This document shows, piece by piece, positions 4,804 through 12,774 of a stretch of 19,432 bases of DNA. A model generated the notes under the pieces. That model did no database searches. It was not told the DNA's origin and saw nothing but the letters and a program-made list of their open reading frames with translations. Made by a program: the position numbers and the translations under genes. The DNA lies in the NCBI GenBank assembly GCA_964568355.1, contig CAZMRK010000645.1, positions 1 to 19,432 of the forward strand, read 5' to 3'. The stretch comes from JAJPJX01 sp964568355 (lineage in GTDB: Bacteria; Acidobacteriota; Terriglobia; Bryobacterales; Bryobacteraceae). Every line of letters starts with the position of its first letter. Position 1 is the stretch's first letter.

Positions 4804-6897
4804 AAAGATCAGCAGCGCGACCTCCTTCGGCCGGATCGAATGAGCCGGGCCGGTCCAGGCCGGATCCTGCCACTCGGCCTGCTCCAGCCGGTAGCCGGGC
4901 GCCACCACGTGTACCTGCTCGGCCGCTTCGCCGGGATTCCACAGCGTAATCGCCATGCGGTCGCCGGCCAGGAACGCATGCGCGGCAACGCGGCTGTTGT
5001 CCGCCAGGAAGCCTTCATTGTCGACAAACCGGCCCGCCAACAGAAGTTCCGGATGCGCATTGCGCAGCGCCACCAGCCGCTCGAAGAATGGTCCCAGGCC
5101 AGGATCGGTGATGTCGGAGAGGCGTGCGTCGAAGCGCCAGCCTAAGGCGAAAGCGTAGCCCAACTGCGCGCGGCGGTCGTATGGGCCTCCGTCGCGGTTG
5201 GTCACAATCGGATCGGGGAAGGTATACCGAAACATTTCTCCGAAGGCCTGGGGCTCGGGCCAGAAGCCGATGCCGTGCGAGTGGATGATGTCCGCGTAGC
5301 CGGCGTAGCAGTCGGTGGCCAACTCGATGACGAACAGGAATTCGGGATCGCGAGCCTTCATGGTCTGGCGGAGCCGCTGCATGTTGCGCATCTTGGCCGG
5401 TCCCACGGCCAGCGAAGGTTTGCTGTGTGGATGCTCTTTGGAAAAGCAGATATATGGGGGGATGCCCCCCATCTGATCGAAGATGATGCCCTGCGCGCCC
5501 AGGTCTTGCACCATTCCGAGTTGCCACAGCAGATGATCGATCCAGCCGGACGCGGACGGGCAGGCGATGCCGAAGTACTTGTTGCGCATGACGTTCAACA
5601 GCGTTCCCTGGCCGCCTCCGCCGTAGCTCTCGCGATATTCGTAGCCCCAGATGTCGCGAGCTACGATGCGATAGCCTTCCTTGCGGTAATACTCGGTGGT
5701 TGGATCGATGAGCTGTCCTTGTGTATAGAGAATCGTGCTGCCGCCGGACCGATGGATCTCGGCGAGTGCATTCTTCAATCCGGCGGCTCCTCCCAGGGCA
5801 TCGTCGGGATCGTATTCCGGATAGAGATTGTCGAAGCCCTGCTTGACCCAGCCGAAGCAGTTGAGCAGGCGAATGCCGGCCGCCTTGGCCTGCTGGAAAA
5901 TCTTGGGCAGATCCGCGTAGGTATCGTGAATGTGGCCGGACTGCAATTTTAAATTGGGCAGCACCCAGCCGGGCGTCTGGCGCAGCCAGTTGGGGGGATC
6001 GGGCTTCGCCATCCATGTGCCGGCCCAGGTTCGGTAGGTACGCGCCGCTTCATGCCAGTCGCCGCGATAGAGCCGCAGCACGGCCGGCTCGGAGGTCCAG
6101 GTCTCGCCTGCCTTTACGAAAGGATATTTCACAATAGAAGCCGAGAGAGCCTGGTCGCGATGCGCCGCAACCTGCAGACATGTGGTCATGACGCTGCGGT
6201 CATGGCTGCCGATATACAGACCTTCTTCGCCGTCGTTGAAGGTGTACCACTGCATGCTGGCTGGGAATGGATAGGTGAGACGCAAAGACGGTTCGCCGCG
6301 CATGCCCGAAGCAGATGGGCGTGTGGCCTCTGCGAGAATGGCCTTGTAAGGATCGGCCAGGCGGCGTCCGGCTCGCTCGGGCCAATAGAGCACATTGCTG
6401 GCCCGGCCCAGTCCCGTGTCGCCGATGCCATAGATCCAGGGCAGCCACAACTCGGTGACATCGAGCGCGGGATCGGTTTCGCGATTTAAAATCTTTCCGG
6501 TCCAGATCAGCCGGTCGCCGTCCAGCGCGATTCGCACTTCCAGCGAGATTTGGAGGTCTCTGCTTTGTCCCCGGCGCGGAGCCTCGCCAATCAAACGCTC
6601 ATAGCTGAGCACCAGCGCGCCGTTCTCCCGCCTGACGTGGCCCGTTTGGCGAAGCGGGTCGATCTCCAGATCCAGGGCGCCGGTGATGGATGTCCCCAGG
6701 CGATAGTACATTCGCCACGGTGGACGGACGGGTCCGGTTACATAACGATGGCCGGCGCTCCGGTTAGTCAGTTCCTGCAAGTTGCCCGCACCGTCCAGCG
6801 CGAGCGCTACTTTTTCATTGGCAAGCTCAAAACGGCCGGCCTGGCTGGCCGCCCAGAGCGGAACGGCCAGCAACCCCAGGATCGTGGCGAGTTTCAT
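4786..6897 (-). CDS. Secreted DUF6259 glycoside-hydrolase-like protein
   Basis: A 703-residue protein with a signal peptide (MKLATILGLLAVPLWAAS, cleavage near 18). Residues 20-290 form a beta-rich N-terminal domain of the galactose-mutarotase-like type. A TIM-barrel-like domain follows (about 305-600): 'GWVLPNLKLQSGHIHDTYADLPKIFQQAKAAGIRLLNCFGW' begins the barrel, and 'DLGAQGIIFDQMGG' carries D474 at the end of a strand, where a retaining glycosidase nucleophile would sit. E525 in 'FLFVIELATD' is a possible acid/base. A small C-terminal beta domain ends the protein. The layout matches DUF6259 proteins, related to GH36/GH101-like clans, probably acting on an extracellular polysaccharide or glycoconjugate; no substrate can be assigned. 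It is downstream of the DUF1592/DUF1552 pair but has its own promoter with an operator-like palindrome. Its 3' end forms a perfect hairpin. Confidence 0.75.
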   Translation of the reverse strand: MKLATILGLLAVPLWAASQAGRFELANEKVALALDGAGNLQELTNRSAGHRYVTGPVRPPWRMYYRLGTSITGALDLEIDPLRQTGHVRRENGALVLSYERLIGEAPRRGQSRDLQISLEVRIALDGDRLIWTGKILNRETDPALDVTELWLPWIYGIGDTGLGRASNVLYWPERAGRRLADPYKAILAEATRPSASGMRGEPSLRLTYPFPASMQWYTFNDGEEGLYIGSHDRSVMTTCLQVAAHRDQALSASIVKYPFVKAGETWTSEPAVLRLYRGDWHEAARTYRTWAGTWMAKPDPPNWLRQTPGWVLPNLKLQSGHIHDTYADLPKIFQQAKAAGIRLLNCFGWVKQGFDNLYPEYDPDDALGGAAGLKNALAEIHRSGGSTILYTQGQLIDPTTEYYRKEGYRIVARDIWGYEYRESYGGGGQGTLLNVMRNKYFGIACPSASGWIDHLLWQLGMVQDLGAQGIIFDQMGGIPPYICFSKEHPHSKPSLAVGPAKMRNMQRLRQTMKARDPEFLFVIELATDCYAGYADIIHSHGIGFWPEPQAFGEMFRYTFPDPIVTNRDGGPYDRRAQLGYAFALGWRFDARLSDITDPGLGPFFERLVALRNAHPELLLAGRFVDNEGFLADNSRVAAHAFLAGDRMAITLWNPGEAAEQVHVVAPGYRLEQAEWQDPAWTGPAHSIRPKEVALLIFRRQSR

Positions 6898-6923
6898 GGG
6901 TTGCCTGTAGTAAACGTACTTTC

Positions 6924-6943
6924 AGTTCCAGTTATCTGGAACT
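6924..6943 (-). promoter_or_regulatory. Operator-like palindrome before the DUF6259 gene
   Basis: AGTTCCAG (6924-6931) and CTGGAACT (6936-6943) are perfect 8-bp inverted arms around a 4-nt AT spacer. The element covers the predicted -10 box and the start of transcription of the DUF6259 gene, ending 27 bp before its ATG. That is where a repressor such as a LacI-, GntR- or MarR-type dimer would block RNA polymerase. No regulator gene is adjacent, so the protein is unknown. Confidence 0.55.
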
Positions 6944-6959
6944 TCACGCCGGAAGTCAA
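6931..6959 (-). promoter_or_regulatory. Sigma-70-type promoter of the DUF6259 gene
   Basis: On the minus strand TTGACT (6959-6954, five of six to TTGACA) and GATAAC (6936-6931, four of six to TATAAT) are separated by exactly 17 bp. They lie in the 113-bp gap between the DUF1552 stop and the DUF6259 start. Transcription would begin near 6924. The -10 box sits within the 20-bp palindrome. Confidence 0.5.
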
Positions 6960-6964
6960 GCCTT

Positions 6965-6993
6965 GTGGGACCGGCTTTGGAAGCCCGCCCCAC
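6965..6993 (-). terminator. Hairpin after the DUF1552 gene, possible terminator
   Basis: GTGGGACCGGCTT (6965-6977) and AAGCCCGCCCCAC (6981-6993) form a 13-position stem with two mismatches and a 3-nt loop, 18 nt past the DUF1552 stop. On the minus strand it is followed by AAGGCTTGAC and not by a T-run, so it may end or protect the upstream transcript without being a canonical intrinsic terminator. Confidence 0.4.
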
Positions 6994-7010
6994 TTTGTAG
7001 CACAGTAGTA

Positions 7011-8360
7011 CTACAGGTCGGTGAGATGCTGCAGTTCGCCGTTGCTGTCGCCCACCTGCCCGGCCTTCACGCCCATCCGGTCAAGCAGAGAGAGGTAGAG
7101 ATTGGTCATGGGCGTTTCCGCGGGGTAGCGGACGTGGCGTCCGGTGCGGAGCGTCCCGGCGCCGCCTCCGGCGACCACCACCGGCAGATCATGATGCGTG
7201 TGCCGGTTGCCGTCGCTCAGCCCGCTCCCGTACACGATCATGGAGTGGTCGAGTAGCGTGCCGTCTCCATCGGGCGTCGACTTGAGCTTGTTCAGGAAAT
7301 AGGCGAACTGCTGTACGTGGTAGACGTTGATCTGGGCTACTTTTTCCACCATCTCCGGATTGTTGCGGTGGTGGGTCAGCGGGTGGTGCGCATCCGGTAC
7401 GCCGATTTCGCGGTACGCCCGTGTGCTGCCTTCCCGGCCCATCATGAACGTCCCGACTCGGGTGAGGTCCGCCTGGAATGCGATTGCCAGCATGTCATAG
7501 AGCAGGCGGGCATGCTCGCCGTAGTCGATCGGAATGCCTTCCGGGCGCTCGATGGTGGGCACGACGTCCTTGGAGTCGCGCTCGGCGGTGGCGATGCGCT
7601 TTTCGATCTCGCGGACCGCGGTGAGGTATTCGTCCAGCTTGCGGCGATCGGTGGGGCCCAGGTCGCCCTGGAGGCGTCGCGTATCCTCCATGACGAAGTC
7701 GAGGATGCTCTTGTCGTAGACGCGCTGCTTGGCCCGCGTGGCCGGGTCTTCGTCGCCGGCGCCGAACAACCGCTCGAATACCGAGCGCGGATTGATCTCC
7801 GGCGGATTGGGCGTGGACGCGCCGCGCCAGGAGATGCTGTTGCTGTAGGCGCAGCTATATCCGGAATCGCAGTTGCCCACCAGGCGTCCGTCTTCGCATC
7901 CCAGTTCGAGCGACGAAAAGCGTGTCGTGCCATCGAACTGCCGCGCGGCAAACTGATCCGCGGACACCCCCACGTGGATATCCGCGCCGTGAGTTTTCTT
8001 GGGATGTACTCCGGTGAGGAAACTGGCGGCGGCGCGTGCATGGTCGCCCGGTCCGTCGCCCAAGGCACGCCCGTTGTTGTCGGTGAGACCGGAGATGATC
8101 AGGAGATGCTCCCGCAGAGGCTCCAGCGGCTTCAAAATGCGAGGAAACGTGAAACTGCTTCCGTCCGCGGCGGGCGTCCAGTCCTGCATGATGATGCCGT
8201 TGGGCACATACACGAACGCGAGGCGCGGCGTACTGGTCTTGGTCCCCAGCCGCCCGGCCCTGGCCAAAGCCGGCGCCATGGCATCCAGCATCGGCAGCGC
8301 AATCGCCGTGCCCAAACCTCGCAAAAAAGTACGCCTGTGCAGGTGCTTGCCCGTGATCAT
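7011..8360 (-). CDS. DUF1552 domain protein, exported (Tat-like signal)
   Basis: The protein has 449 residues from the ATG at 8360. A TTG one codon upstream is also in frame, but the ATG shares one base with the TGA of the preceding gene (TGATG) and has GAGGGG about 5 nt before it. The N-terminus HRRTFLRGLGTAIALPML is twin-arginine-like (RR at 9-10, then FLRG and a hydrophobic stretch). The body carries DUF1552 features: 'LAFVYVPNGIIMQDWTP', 'LLIISGLTDN', 'DHARAAASFLTGVHPKKT', 'HHPLTHHRNNPEMVEKV' and 'SMIVYGSGLSDGNRHTHHDLPVVVAGG'. The many conserved His and Asp residues suggest a metal-binding, sulfatase/phosphatase-like (DUF1501-related) fold. The biochemical role is not established. Genes of this family are regularly found directly behind DUF1592-type cytochrome genes, as here, so the two products probably work together outside the cytoplasm. 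Confidence 0.88.
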   Translation of the reverse strand: MITGKHLHRRTFLRGLGTAIALPMLDAMAPALARAGRLGTKTSTPRLAFVYVPNGIIMQDWTPAADGSSFTFPRILKPLEPLREHLLIISGLTDNNGRALGDGPGDHARAAASFLTGVHPKKTHGADIHVGVSADQFAARQFDGTTRFSSLELGCEDGRLVGNCDSGYSCAYSNSISWRGASTPNPPEINPRSVFERLFGAGDEDPATRAKQRVYDKSILDFVMEDTRRLQGDLGPTDRRKLDEYLTAVREIEKRIATAERDSKDVVPTIERPEGIPIDYGEHARLLYDMLAIAFQADLTRVGTFMMGREGSTRAYREIGVPDAHHPLTHHRNNPEMVEKVAQINVYHVQQFAYFLNKLKSTPDGDGTLLDHSMIVYGSGLSDGNRHTHHDLPVVVAGGGAGTLRTGRHVRYPAETPMTNLYLSLLDRMGVKAGQVGDSNGELQHLTDL

Positions 8361-10681
8361 CAATCCCCTCCGCGCCTGCCGGGCGGCCCCTCCGCCCGGG
8401 ACGCCGTTGTCCCATTCACGATTTCGCCTCGCCCCATCCGGAAAGGCAGGCTCTGAACAATTCCCAGGATCAGACTGGAAAACCGGTAGTTTTCCTCAGC
8501 CATTTTATTACAGATCTGCTGGACAGCGGGCCGGTCGTACCGCTCCAGCCCGCGGCCCAGCGCATAGGTCAACATCTTTTCGGTGAGGCAGTGGGCGAAG
8601 GCGTCCGCATCCTGCCGCAGCACGCTCTTCAACTCCCGCGCTCCGGCGAAGGAGCGGCCGTCGGGCAGGCTGCCCGAGGCATCTACCGGAAACTTGCCTT
8701 CGTGCGTCCGCCAGCGCCCGATGGCATCGTAGTTTTCAAAAGCGAATCCCAGCGGGTCCATGCGCACGTGACACGACGCGCAGACCGGCTTCGATCGATG
8801 CTGCTCGAACTGCTGGCGCACCGTCCCATGGATGTTGATTTGGCTCTCATCCAGGGCGCCGGCGTCGGGCGGAGGCGGGGGCGGTGGATCGTTGAGGATA
8901 TTCTCCAGCAGGAATTTTCCGCGCAGCACCGGGGACGTGCGATTCGGATACGAGGTCACCGTCAGGACACTGGCCTGCGTCAGCACGCCGCTGCGCTGAT
9001 TGCCGGGCAGGTCCACGCGGCGGAACGCATGGCCCTCGACCCCTGAAATCCCGTAAAGCTTGGCCAGTCGGTCATTCAGGAAGCTGTAGCGGGCGTCCAG
9101 GAAGTCCAGGATGCTGCCGTCGTTTTTGACGATGGAATCGAAGAACAGCCGCGTTTCCTGGCGCATATCGCGCCTCAGCTCATCGGTGAACTCGGGGAAC
9201 TTGTCCGGGTCCGGCTTCACGCTGTCCAGATTGCGCAGTTCGAGCCACTGGCCGGCGAAGTTTTCCACAAGGCGGCTGGACCGGGAATCGCGCAGCATTC
9301 GCCGCACCTGGGCCTCCAGGACGTCGGAACGGTGCAGCGTACCGGTCACTGCGGTCTGAAACAGCTCTTCATCGGGGATGCTGCTCCACAGGAAATACGA
9401 GAGCCGCGAGGCCAGCGAAACGTCGCTTACCGGACGGGCGGTGACGTCGCCTGCCGGTTCGTTCTCGATGCGGAACAGAAAACGAGGGGAGACCAGAATC
9501 GCGGTCAGCGCTACGCGGATGCCTTGTTCGAAAGAATCGCCGTGCTGCTGGGCCATTTGCACGAATCCCAGCAGCTTGTTGACTTCCTCATCATTCACCG
9601 GGCTGCGATAGGCGCGGCGCGCCAGGTTGGCGATGACGTTGCGTGCGCAGTCGGGGTTGTGGTGGCCCGGGCGATGGCCGCATACGAAGATGCGCCAGTA
9701 GCCCGGAGGAAGCGCCGCCGGTTCCGCATGGTAGGGGCCCCGAACGTCGAGGTAGTCCACTTGGGTGTGATCACGATATTTGGGATCGGGATCGTTGGGA
9801 TTGATGCCGTCGCTCAGAATCTCGGCCTTGATCTGGTGCGGGCCTGCTTTCAGATGCACGCGCGTTTCGAACATGCGCGCCTGATCGCGCTTCACATCCT
9901 GCTCGAACAGCTTTTCCTGCTTGCCGTCAATGATCAGGGCCAGTTTCAGGTGCTGGTCGCCTGCTTTCGGCCGGGTTCCCGAGAGAGAAGTCAGAATGTC
10001 GTAGTCGGCGGAAGCGGTGGCCACATACGGGGCGTCCAGTACCGGACCGGCCTGGGTGTGCTGCCCGGCGCGAAGCTTGGTCAGGGTCGGCTTGACTGGA
10101 GCGTCGATCACGATGGCCATGCGAGCAATCTTCTGGGCCGCGGCCAGGTATTTTTCCATCAGGACCGGCGAAAGCGACAGCACGTCGCCAATATTGTCGA
10201 AACCGTAGCCGGAATCGTCCGCCGGAAAGTCGTCGGCGGGCCGGAAATCCACATCCAGCAGATCGTGAACGGAATTGTTGTACTCGAACCGGTTCAGGCG
10301 GTGGGCAGTCAGGTGGCCGGGATCGGGCTTCCGGTTGGGATCCGGACGGTTGAGCCAGGCTTCGATCCAGCCGGTAACGGCCTGGACTTCCGCCTGGTCC
10401 GGCCGTGGCAGGCCCTTCGGCGGCATCTGGCCGGTCCGCAGGCGCCGGACCACATGCTCCCAGACCTCCGGTTGTGCGGTGACCGCTGCGGCGTTCCCAT
10501 ATGCCCCCAGGTCCAGATTTGCTGTGCGGGCTTTGGCGCTGTGGCACATCTGGCAGTGGCTCGCCAGAAACGGTTTGATTTTTTGCTGGAAGAAAGCGGG
10601 ATCAGGAGAATCCTGGGCTGCCCAGGAAGTCACAGTGGCGCCGGCACTTAGCACCAATATAGCTAGACAACGAAAATGCAT
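8360..10681 (-). CDS. DUF1592-type cytochrome c-like exported protein
   Basis: The protein has 773 residues from the ATG at 10681. This start was chosen because it opens directly with a signal peptide (MHFRCLAILVLSAGATVTSWAAQ); an in-frame start 33 codons upstream would add a polar, unsignal-like leader. Near the N-terminus 'HCQMCH' (C43, C46, H47) is a CxxCH heme c site, followed by a Met-containing 'GQMPPKG' that could supply the sixth ligand. The rest shows the planctomycete-type domain order DUF1587 ('AHRLNRFEYNNSVHDLL', about 125-187), DUF1595, DUF1592, DUF1588 and DUF1585. A second CxxCH, 'CASCHVRMDPLGFAFENYD', lies in DUF1588, next to a run of seven prolines. The protein is likely a periplasmic or outer-surface diheme protein. 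Its gene overlaps the DUF1552 gene by one base, indicating translational coupling. Electron transfer is inferred from the heme sites; the substrate is unknown. Confidence 0.9.
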   Translation of the reverse strand: MHFRCLAILVLSAGATVTSWAAQDSPDPAFFQQKIKPFLASHCQMCHSAKARTANLDLGAYGNAAAVTAQPEVWEHVVRRLRTGQMPPKGLPRPDQAEVQAVTGWIEAWLNRPDPNRKPDPGHLTAHRLNRFEYNNSVHDLLDVDFRPADDFPADDSGYGFDNIGDVLSLSPVLMEKYLAAAQKIARMAIVIDAPVKPTLTKLRAGQHTQAGPVLDAPYVATASADYDILTSLSGTRPKAGDQHLKLALIIDGKQEKLFEQDVKRDQARMFETRVHLKAGPHQIKAEILSDGINPNDPDPKYRDHTQVDYLDVRGPYHAEPAALPPGYWRIFVCGHRPGHHNPDCARNVIANLARRAYRSPVNDEEVNKLLGFVQMAQQHGDSFEQGIRVALTAILVSPRFLFRIENEPAGDVTARPVSDVSLASRLSYFLWSSIPDEELFQTAVTGTLHRSDVLEAQVRRMLRDSRSSRLVENFAGQWLELRNLDSVKPDPDKFPEFTDELRRDMRQETRLFFDSIVKNDGSILDFLDARYSFLNDRLAKLYGISGVEGHAFRRVDLPGNQRSGVLTQASVLTVTSYPNRTSPVLRGKFLLENILNDPPPPPPPDAGALDESQINIHGTVRQQFEQHRSKPVCASCHVRMDPLGFAFENYDAIGRWRTHEGKFPVDASGSLPDGRSFAGARELKSVLRQDADAFAHCLTEKMLTYALGRGLERYDRPAVQQICNKMAEENYRFSSLILGIVQSLPFRMGRGEIVNGTTASRAEGPPGRRGGD

Positions 10682-10797
10682 CCCGATAGCAGTCCCTCCG
10701 GCAGACGGACCGCGCCCCTCGCCCTCCTGCCGGCTCTCCTGTTCAGACGACCGCAGAGCCGTACAGGTAACAGATTCCACGAGGAATTCAGCCCTTA

Positions 10798-10818
10798 CAC
10801 CAGAATATTATACTGGTG
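10798..10818. promoter_or_regulatory. Inverted repeat with TATAAT in the divergent promoter region
   Basis: CACCAG (10798-10803) and CTGGTG (10813-10818) are 6-bp arms around the 9-bp A/T stretch AATATTATA. On the minus strand the centre reads TATAAT (10812-10807), a perfect -10 box for the DUF1592 gene. On the plus strand the right arm touches the likely ribosome-binding site (GGTGGG) of the O-antigen ligase gene. The element could be an operator acting on both genes, or a simple AT-rich promoter core. No good -35 box is seen. Confidence 0.4.
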
Positions 10819-10823
10819 GGTCG

Positions 10824-12056
10824 ATGCCCTCCTCCGAATCGGTCCTCCTGCGCGCTGCGCGGTGGCTCACCCTGGGCTCTGCTGTCTCGGTGCTGTTCTC
10901 CATCGCGGCTTGTCAGATCCTGCTGGCGCTGGCGTTTGCCGCGCTGCTTTTCTCAGGTGCGAAACTGCGCGTCCCCCCGGTCTGGCTTCCCCTGGGACTG
11001 TTTCTCCTGGCGACGCTGGTCTCTTTGGCCCTTTCCGACAATCCCGCCGGGGGGCTCCCTCAAATTCGTAAGTTCTTTGTATTTCTGGAATTGCTGGTCG
11101 TATTCTCCACTTTGGGCAATCTTGTGCTGATCCGTCGGCTGTTTCTTTGCTGGGCGGGAGTGGGAGCCGTGCTGGCCCTGCGCGGGTTCGTGCAGTTTGC
11201 GGCTAAGCTTCGCGAGGCGCATGCCTTAGGCCAGAATTTCTATGATTTCTATGTACCTGCTCGAATTACCGGGTTCATGAGCCACTGGATGACGTACTCC
11301 GGCCAGGAGATGTTCGTGCTGCTGATGCTCGGCGCCTTCCTGTTTTTTGCCCCAGGCGTGGGCCGGCGTGCCTGGCTGTGGTGCGTGTGCGGCGGCATGA
11401 TGGCGGTTGCCTTGATCCTGGGCTTTACGCGCGGCGTCTGGCTGGCCGCTGGCATATCGGGAATTTACCTGATCTGGGGCTGGAGGCGCGCAGTCGCGCT
11501 GGCCGCTCCGGCCATTCTGCTGCTGGGTATCCTGGTGGCGCCCAGTTGGGTGCGCGAGCGCTTCACTTCCATCCTGAAGCCGTCCAAAGTGGATTCCAAT
11601 GCCTTCCGCATGGTCACGCGCCGGACTGGGATTGAGATGATCCGTGCGCATCCGTGGTTCGGCCTGGGTCCGGAAGGAGTGAAGTATCAGTTCGATCGCT
11701 ATGTGCCCCGGGATATCCCACGACCTCTTCCGGACGGATGGTATGGCCATCTGCACAATATCTACCTGCACTATGCGGCCGAGCGCGGGATTCCAGCCAT
11801 GCTGATCCTGATGTGGTTCCTGGGCCGCATCCTCTACGATTTTCTGCGCGGTCTGCGCGGCCTTGCGCCGGGCCGCAGCGACGCCCGATTTGTGCTCCAG
11901 GGAGCGGTGGCGGTGGTGATCGCCATTCTGATCGAAGGGTTTTTCGAGCTGAATCTTGGAGATAGCGAGGTGCTGACGATGTTTCTAGTGGTGGTGGGCT
12001 GCGGCTACGCCGCTTTGGAGGCGATCCGCAAGCCGGAGGTCAAGGCGGTTGGCTGA
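10824..12056 (+). CDS. O-antigen ligase / polymerase family (Wzy_C) membrane protein
   Basis: The protein has 410 residues from the ATG at 10824, with GGTGGG just upstream. The open frame continues 183 codons further 5', but that part is antisense to the DUF1592 gene and is not protein-like. About ten to twelve hydrophobic segments fill the chain (for example 16-44, 52-71, 84-102, 160-177, 184-203, 204-219, 225-240, 323-337, 357-375, 383-400). Two family signatures are visible. 'GFTRGVWLA' (200-208) carries the conserved Arg-Gly of the Wzy_C core. In the large periplasmic loop, 'HNIYLHYAAERGIPAM' (311-326) carries the His-Asn typical of WaaL/Wzy enzymes. Members join undecaprenyl-linked glycans to lipid A core or polymerise them at the outer face of the inner membrane. 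No glycosyltransferases are next to it, so the glycan is unknown. It overlaps the following SDR gene by 8 bp. Confidence 0.85.
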   Translation: MPSSESVLLRAARWLTLGSAVSVLFSIAACQILLALAFAALLFSGAKLRVPPVWLPLGLFLLATLVSLALSDNPAGGLPQIRKFFVFLELLVVFSTLGNLVLIRRLFLCWAGVGAVLALRGFVQFAAKLREAHALGQNFYDFYVPARITGFMSHWMTYSGQEMFVLLMLGAFLFFAPGVGRRAWLWCVCGGMMAVALILGFTRGVWLAAGISGIYLIWGWRRAVALAAPAILLLGILVAPSWVRERFTSILKPSKVDSNAFRMVTRRTGIEMIRAHPWFGLGPEGVKYQFDRYVPRDIPRPLPDGWYGHLHNIYLHYAAERGIPAMLILMWFLGRILYDFLRGLRGLAPGRSDARFVLQGAVAVVIAILIEGFFELNLGDSEVLTMFLVVVGCGYAALEAIRKPEVKAVG

Positions 12057-12771
12057 TACGCTGCGGGGACGACAGATCGTGCTGGCCGGCGGCGCGGGCG
12101 GGATCGGCTCGGCGGTCACCGAGCAACTGGTCGCCGAGGGCGCGCGCGTGGTGCTGGGCTATCACGCCCGGCCGGAACGGGCGGCCCGGTGGAGCCAATC
12201 TACTATCCTTGTAGAGGCAGATCTCACCAAAGCTGAAGATCGCCGGCGTCTGCTGGACGCCGCCCCGGGGATCTACGGACTGGCCGGAGGTGCGGGCGAT
12301 CCCGCGCGGGTCGGCGATCATTGGCAGATGGAAACCGCCATGGTCCGCTCCTATCAGGTGAACTATCTGGGGCCGATCCTCCTCGCCCGGGAGGCGGCCG
12401 AGCGCATGCGCGCGGCCGGCACGCCCGGCGCGATCGTCCTGTTCGCGACGATGCAGGCCGTGGCGCTGTTTCCCGGATCCACGGCGTACGCGGGCGCCAA
12501 GGCGGCTCTGGTCCATGCGGCGCAGATCCTGGCGAAGGAGTGCCGCGGCGCCGCGAACATCCGGGTGAACGTGGTGAGCCCCGGAATTACCGCCGCCGGG
12601 ATGGCAGCGGCCAGCATCGCCAGTGGAAAGTACAACCGGTTCCTGGAGGACGGCACGCTTGCGCGATTCGGCCGGGCGGAGGACGTCGCCCGCGCGGTGC
12701 GCTTTTTTCTGGAACCGGACAACTACGTCACCGGGCAGGTGCTGTCAGTGGACGGCGGCATCACGCTCTGA
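12049..12771 (+). CDS. Short-chain dehydrogenase/reductase with an altered catalytic site
   Basis: The protein has 240 residues and starts at a TTG (12049), supported by GGAGGT at 12035-12040 (8-nt spacing) and by overlap with the end of the O-antigen ligase gene, which points to coupled translation. The Rossmann dinucleotide site is LAGGAGGIGSAV (12-23), a variant of TGxxxGIG in which the usual Thr is Ala13. The central YxxxK is intact as Y147-AGA-K151. The usual catalytic Ser, 13 residues before the Tyr, is replaced by T134 in 'LFATMQAVALFPGSTAY'. The C-terminal 'NVVSPG', 'FLEPDNYVTGQVLSVDGG' are standard for classical SDRs of the FabG/glucose-dehydrogenase kind. The usual NNAG motif is also unusual (LAGGAGDP, 78-85). 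Reduced or changed activity is possible. The substrate is unknown; cell-surface sugar or lipid metabolism is suggested only by the ligase gene. It ends 3 bp from the convergent permease gene. Confidence 0.85.
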   Translation: MADTLRGRQIVLAGGAGGIGSAVTEQLVAEGARVVLGYHARPERAARWSQSTILVEADLTKAEDRRRLLDAAPGIYGLAGGAGDPARVGDHWQMETAMVRSYQVNYLGPILLAREAAERMRAAGTPGAIVLFATMQAVALFPGSTAYAGAKAALVHAAQILAKECRGAANIRVNVVSPGITAAGMAAASIASGKYNRFLEDGTLARFGRAEDVARAVRFFLEPDNYVTGQVLSVDGGITL

Positions 12772-12774
12772 GGT

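Noticed and set aside
5015..6016. 333-codon minus-strand open frame inside the glycosidase-like gene
   Set aside because: It is the same strand in another frame, with Arg/Pro/His-rich sequence. The 703-residue frame has the signal peptide and the domain motifs.
7005..7014. GTAGTACTAC palindrome at the DUF1552 stop codon
   Set aside because: It is only 10 bp, partly coding, and has no spacing relation to a promoter, so chance is likely.
7317..8456. 379-codon plus-strand open frame
   Set aside because: It is antisense to the DUF1552 gene and the end of the DUF1592 gene, both of which have clear family motifs. No protein-like pattern or signal is seen in it.
9332..10651. 439-codon plus-strand open frame
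   Set aside because: It is a shadow of the DUF1592-type cytochrome gene on the other strand, caused by GC-rich codon use.
10275..10823. 183-codon 5' extension of the O-antigen ligase frame
   Set aside because: The extension is antisense to the cytochrome gene. Membrane-protein character and a ribosome-binding site appear only at the ATG at 10824.
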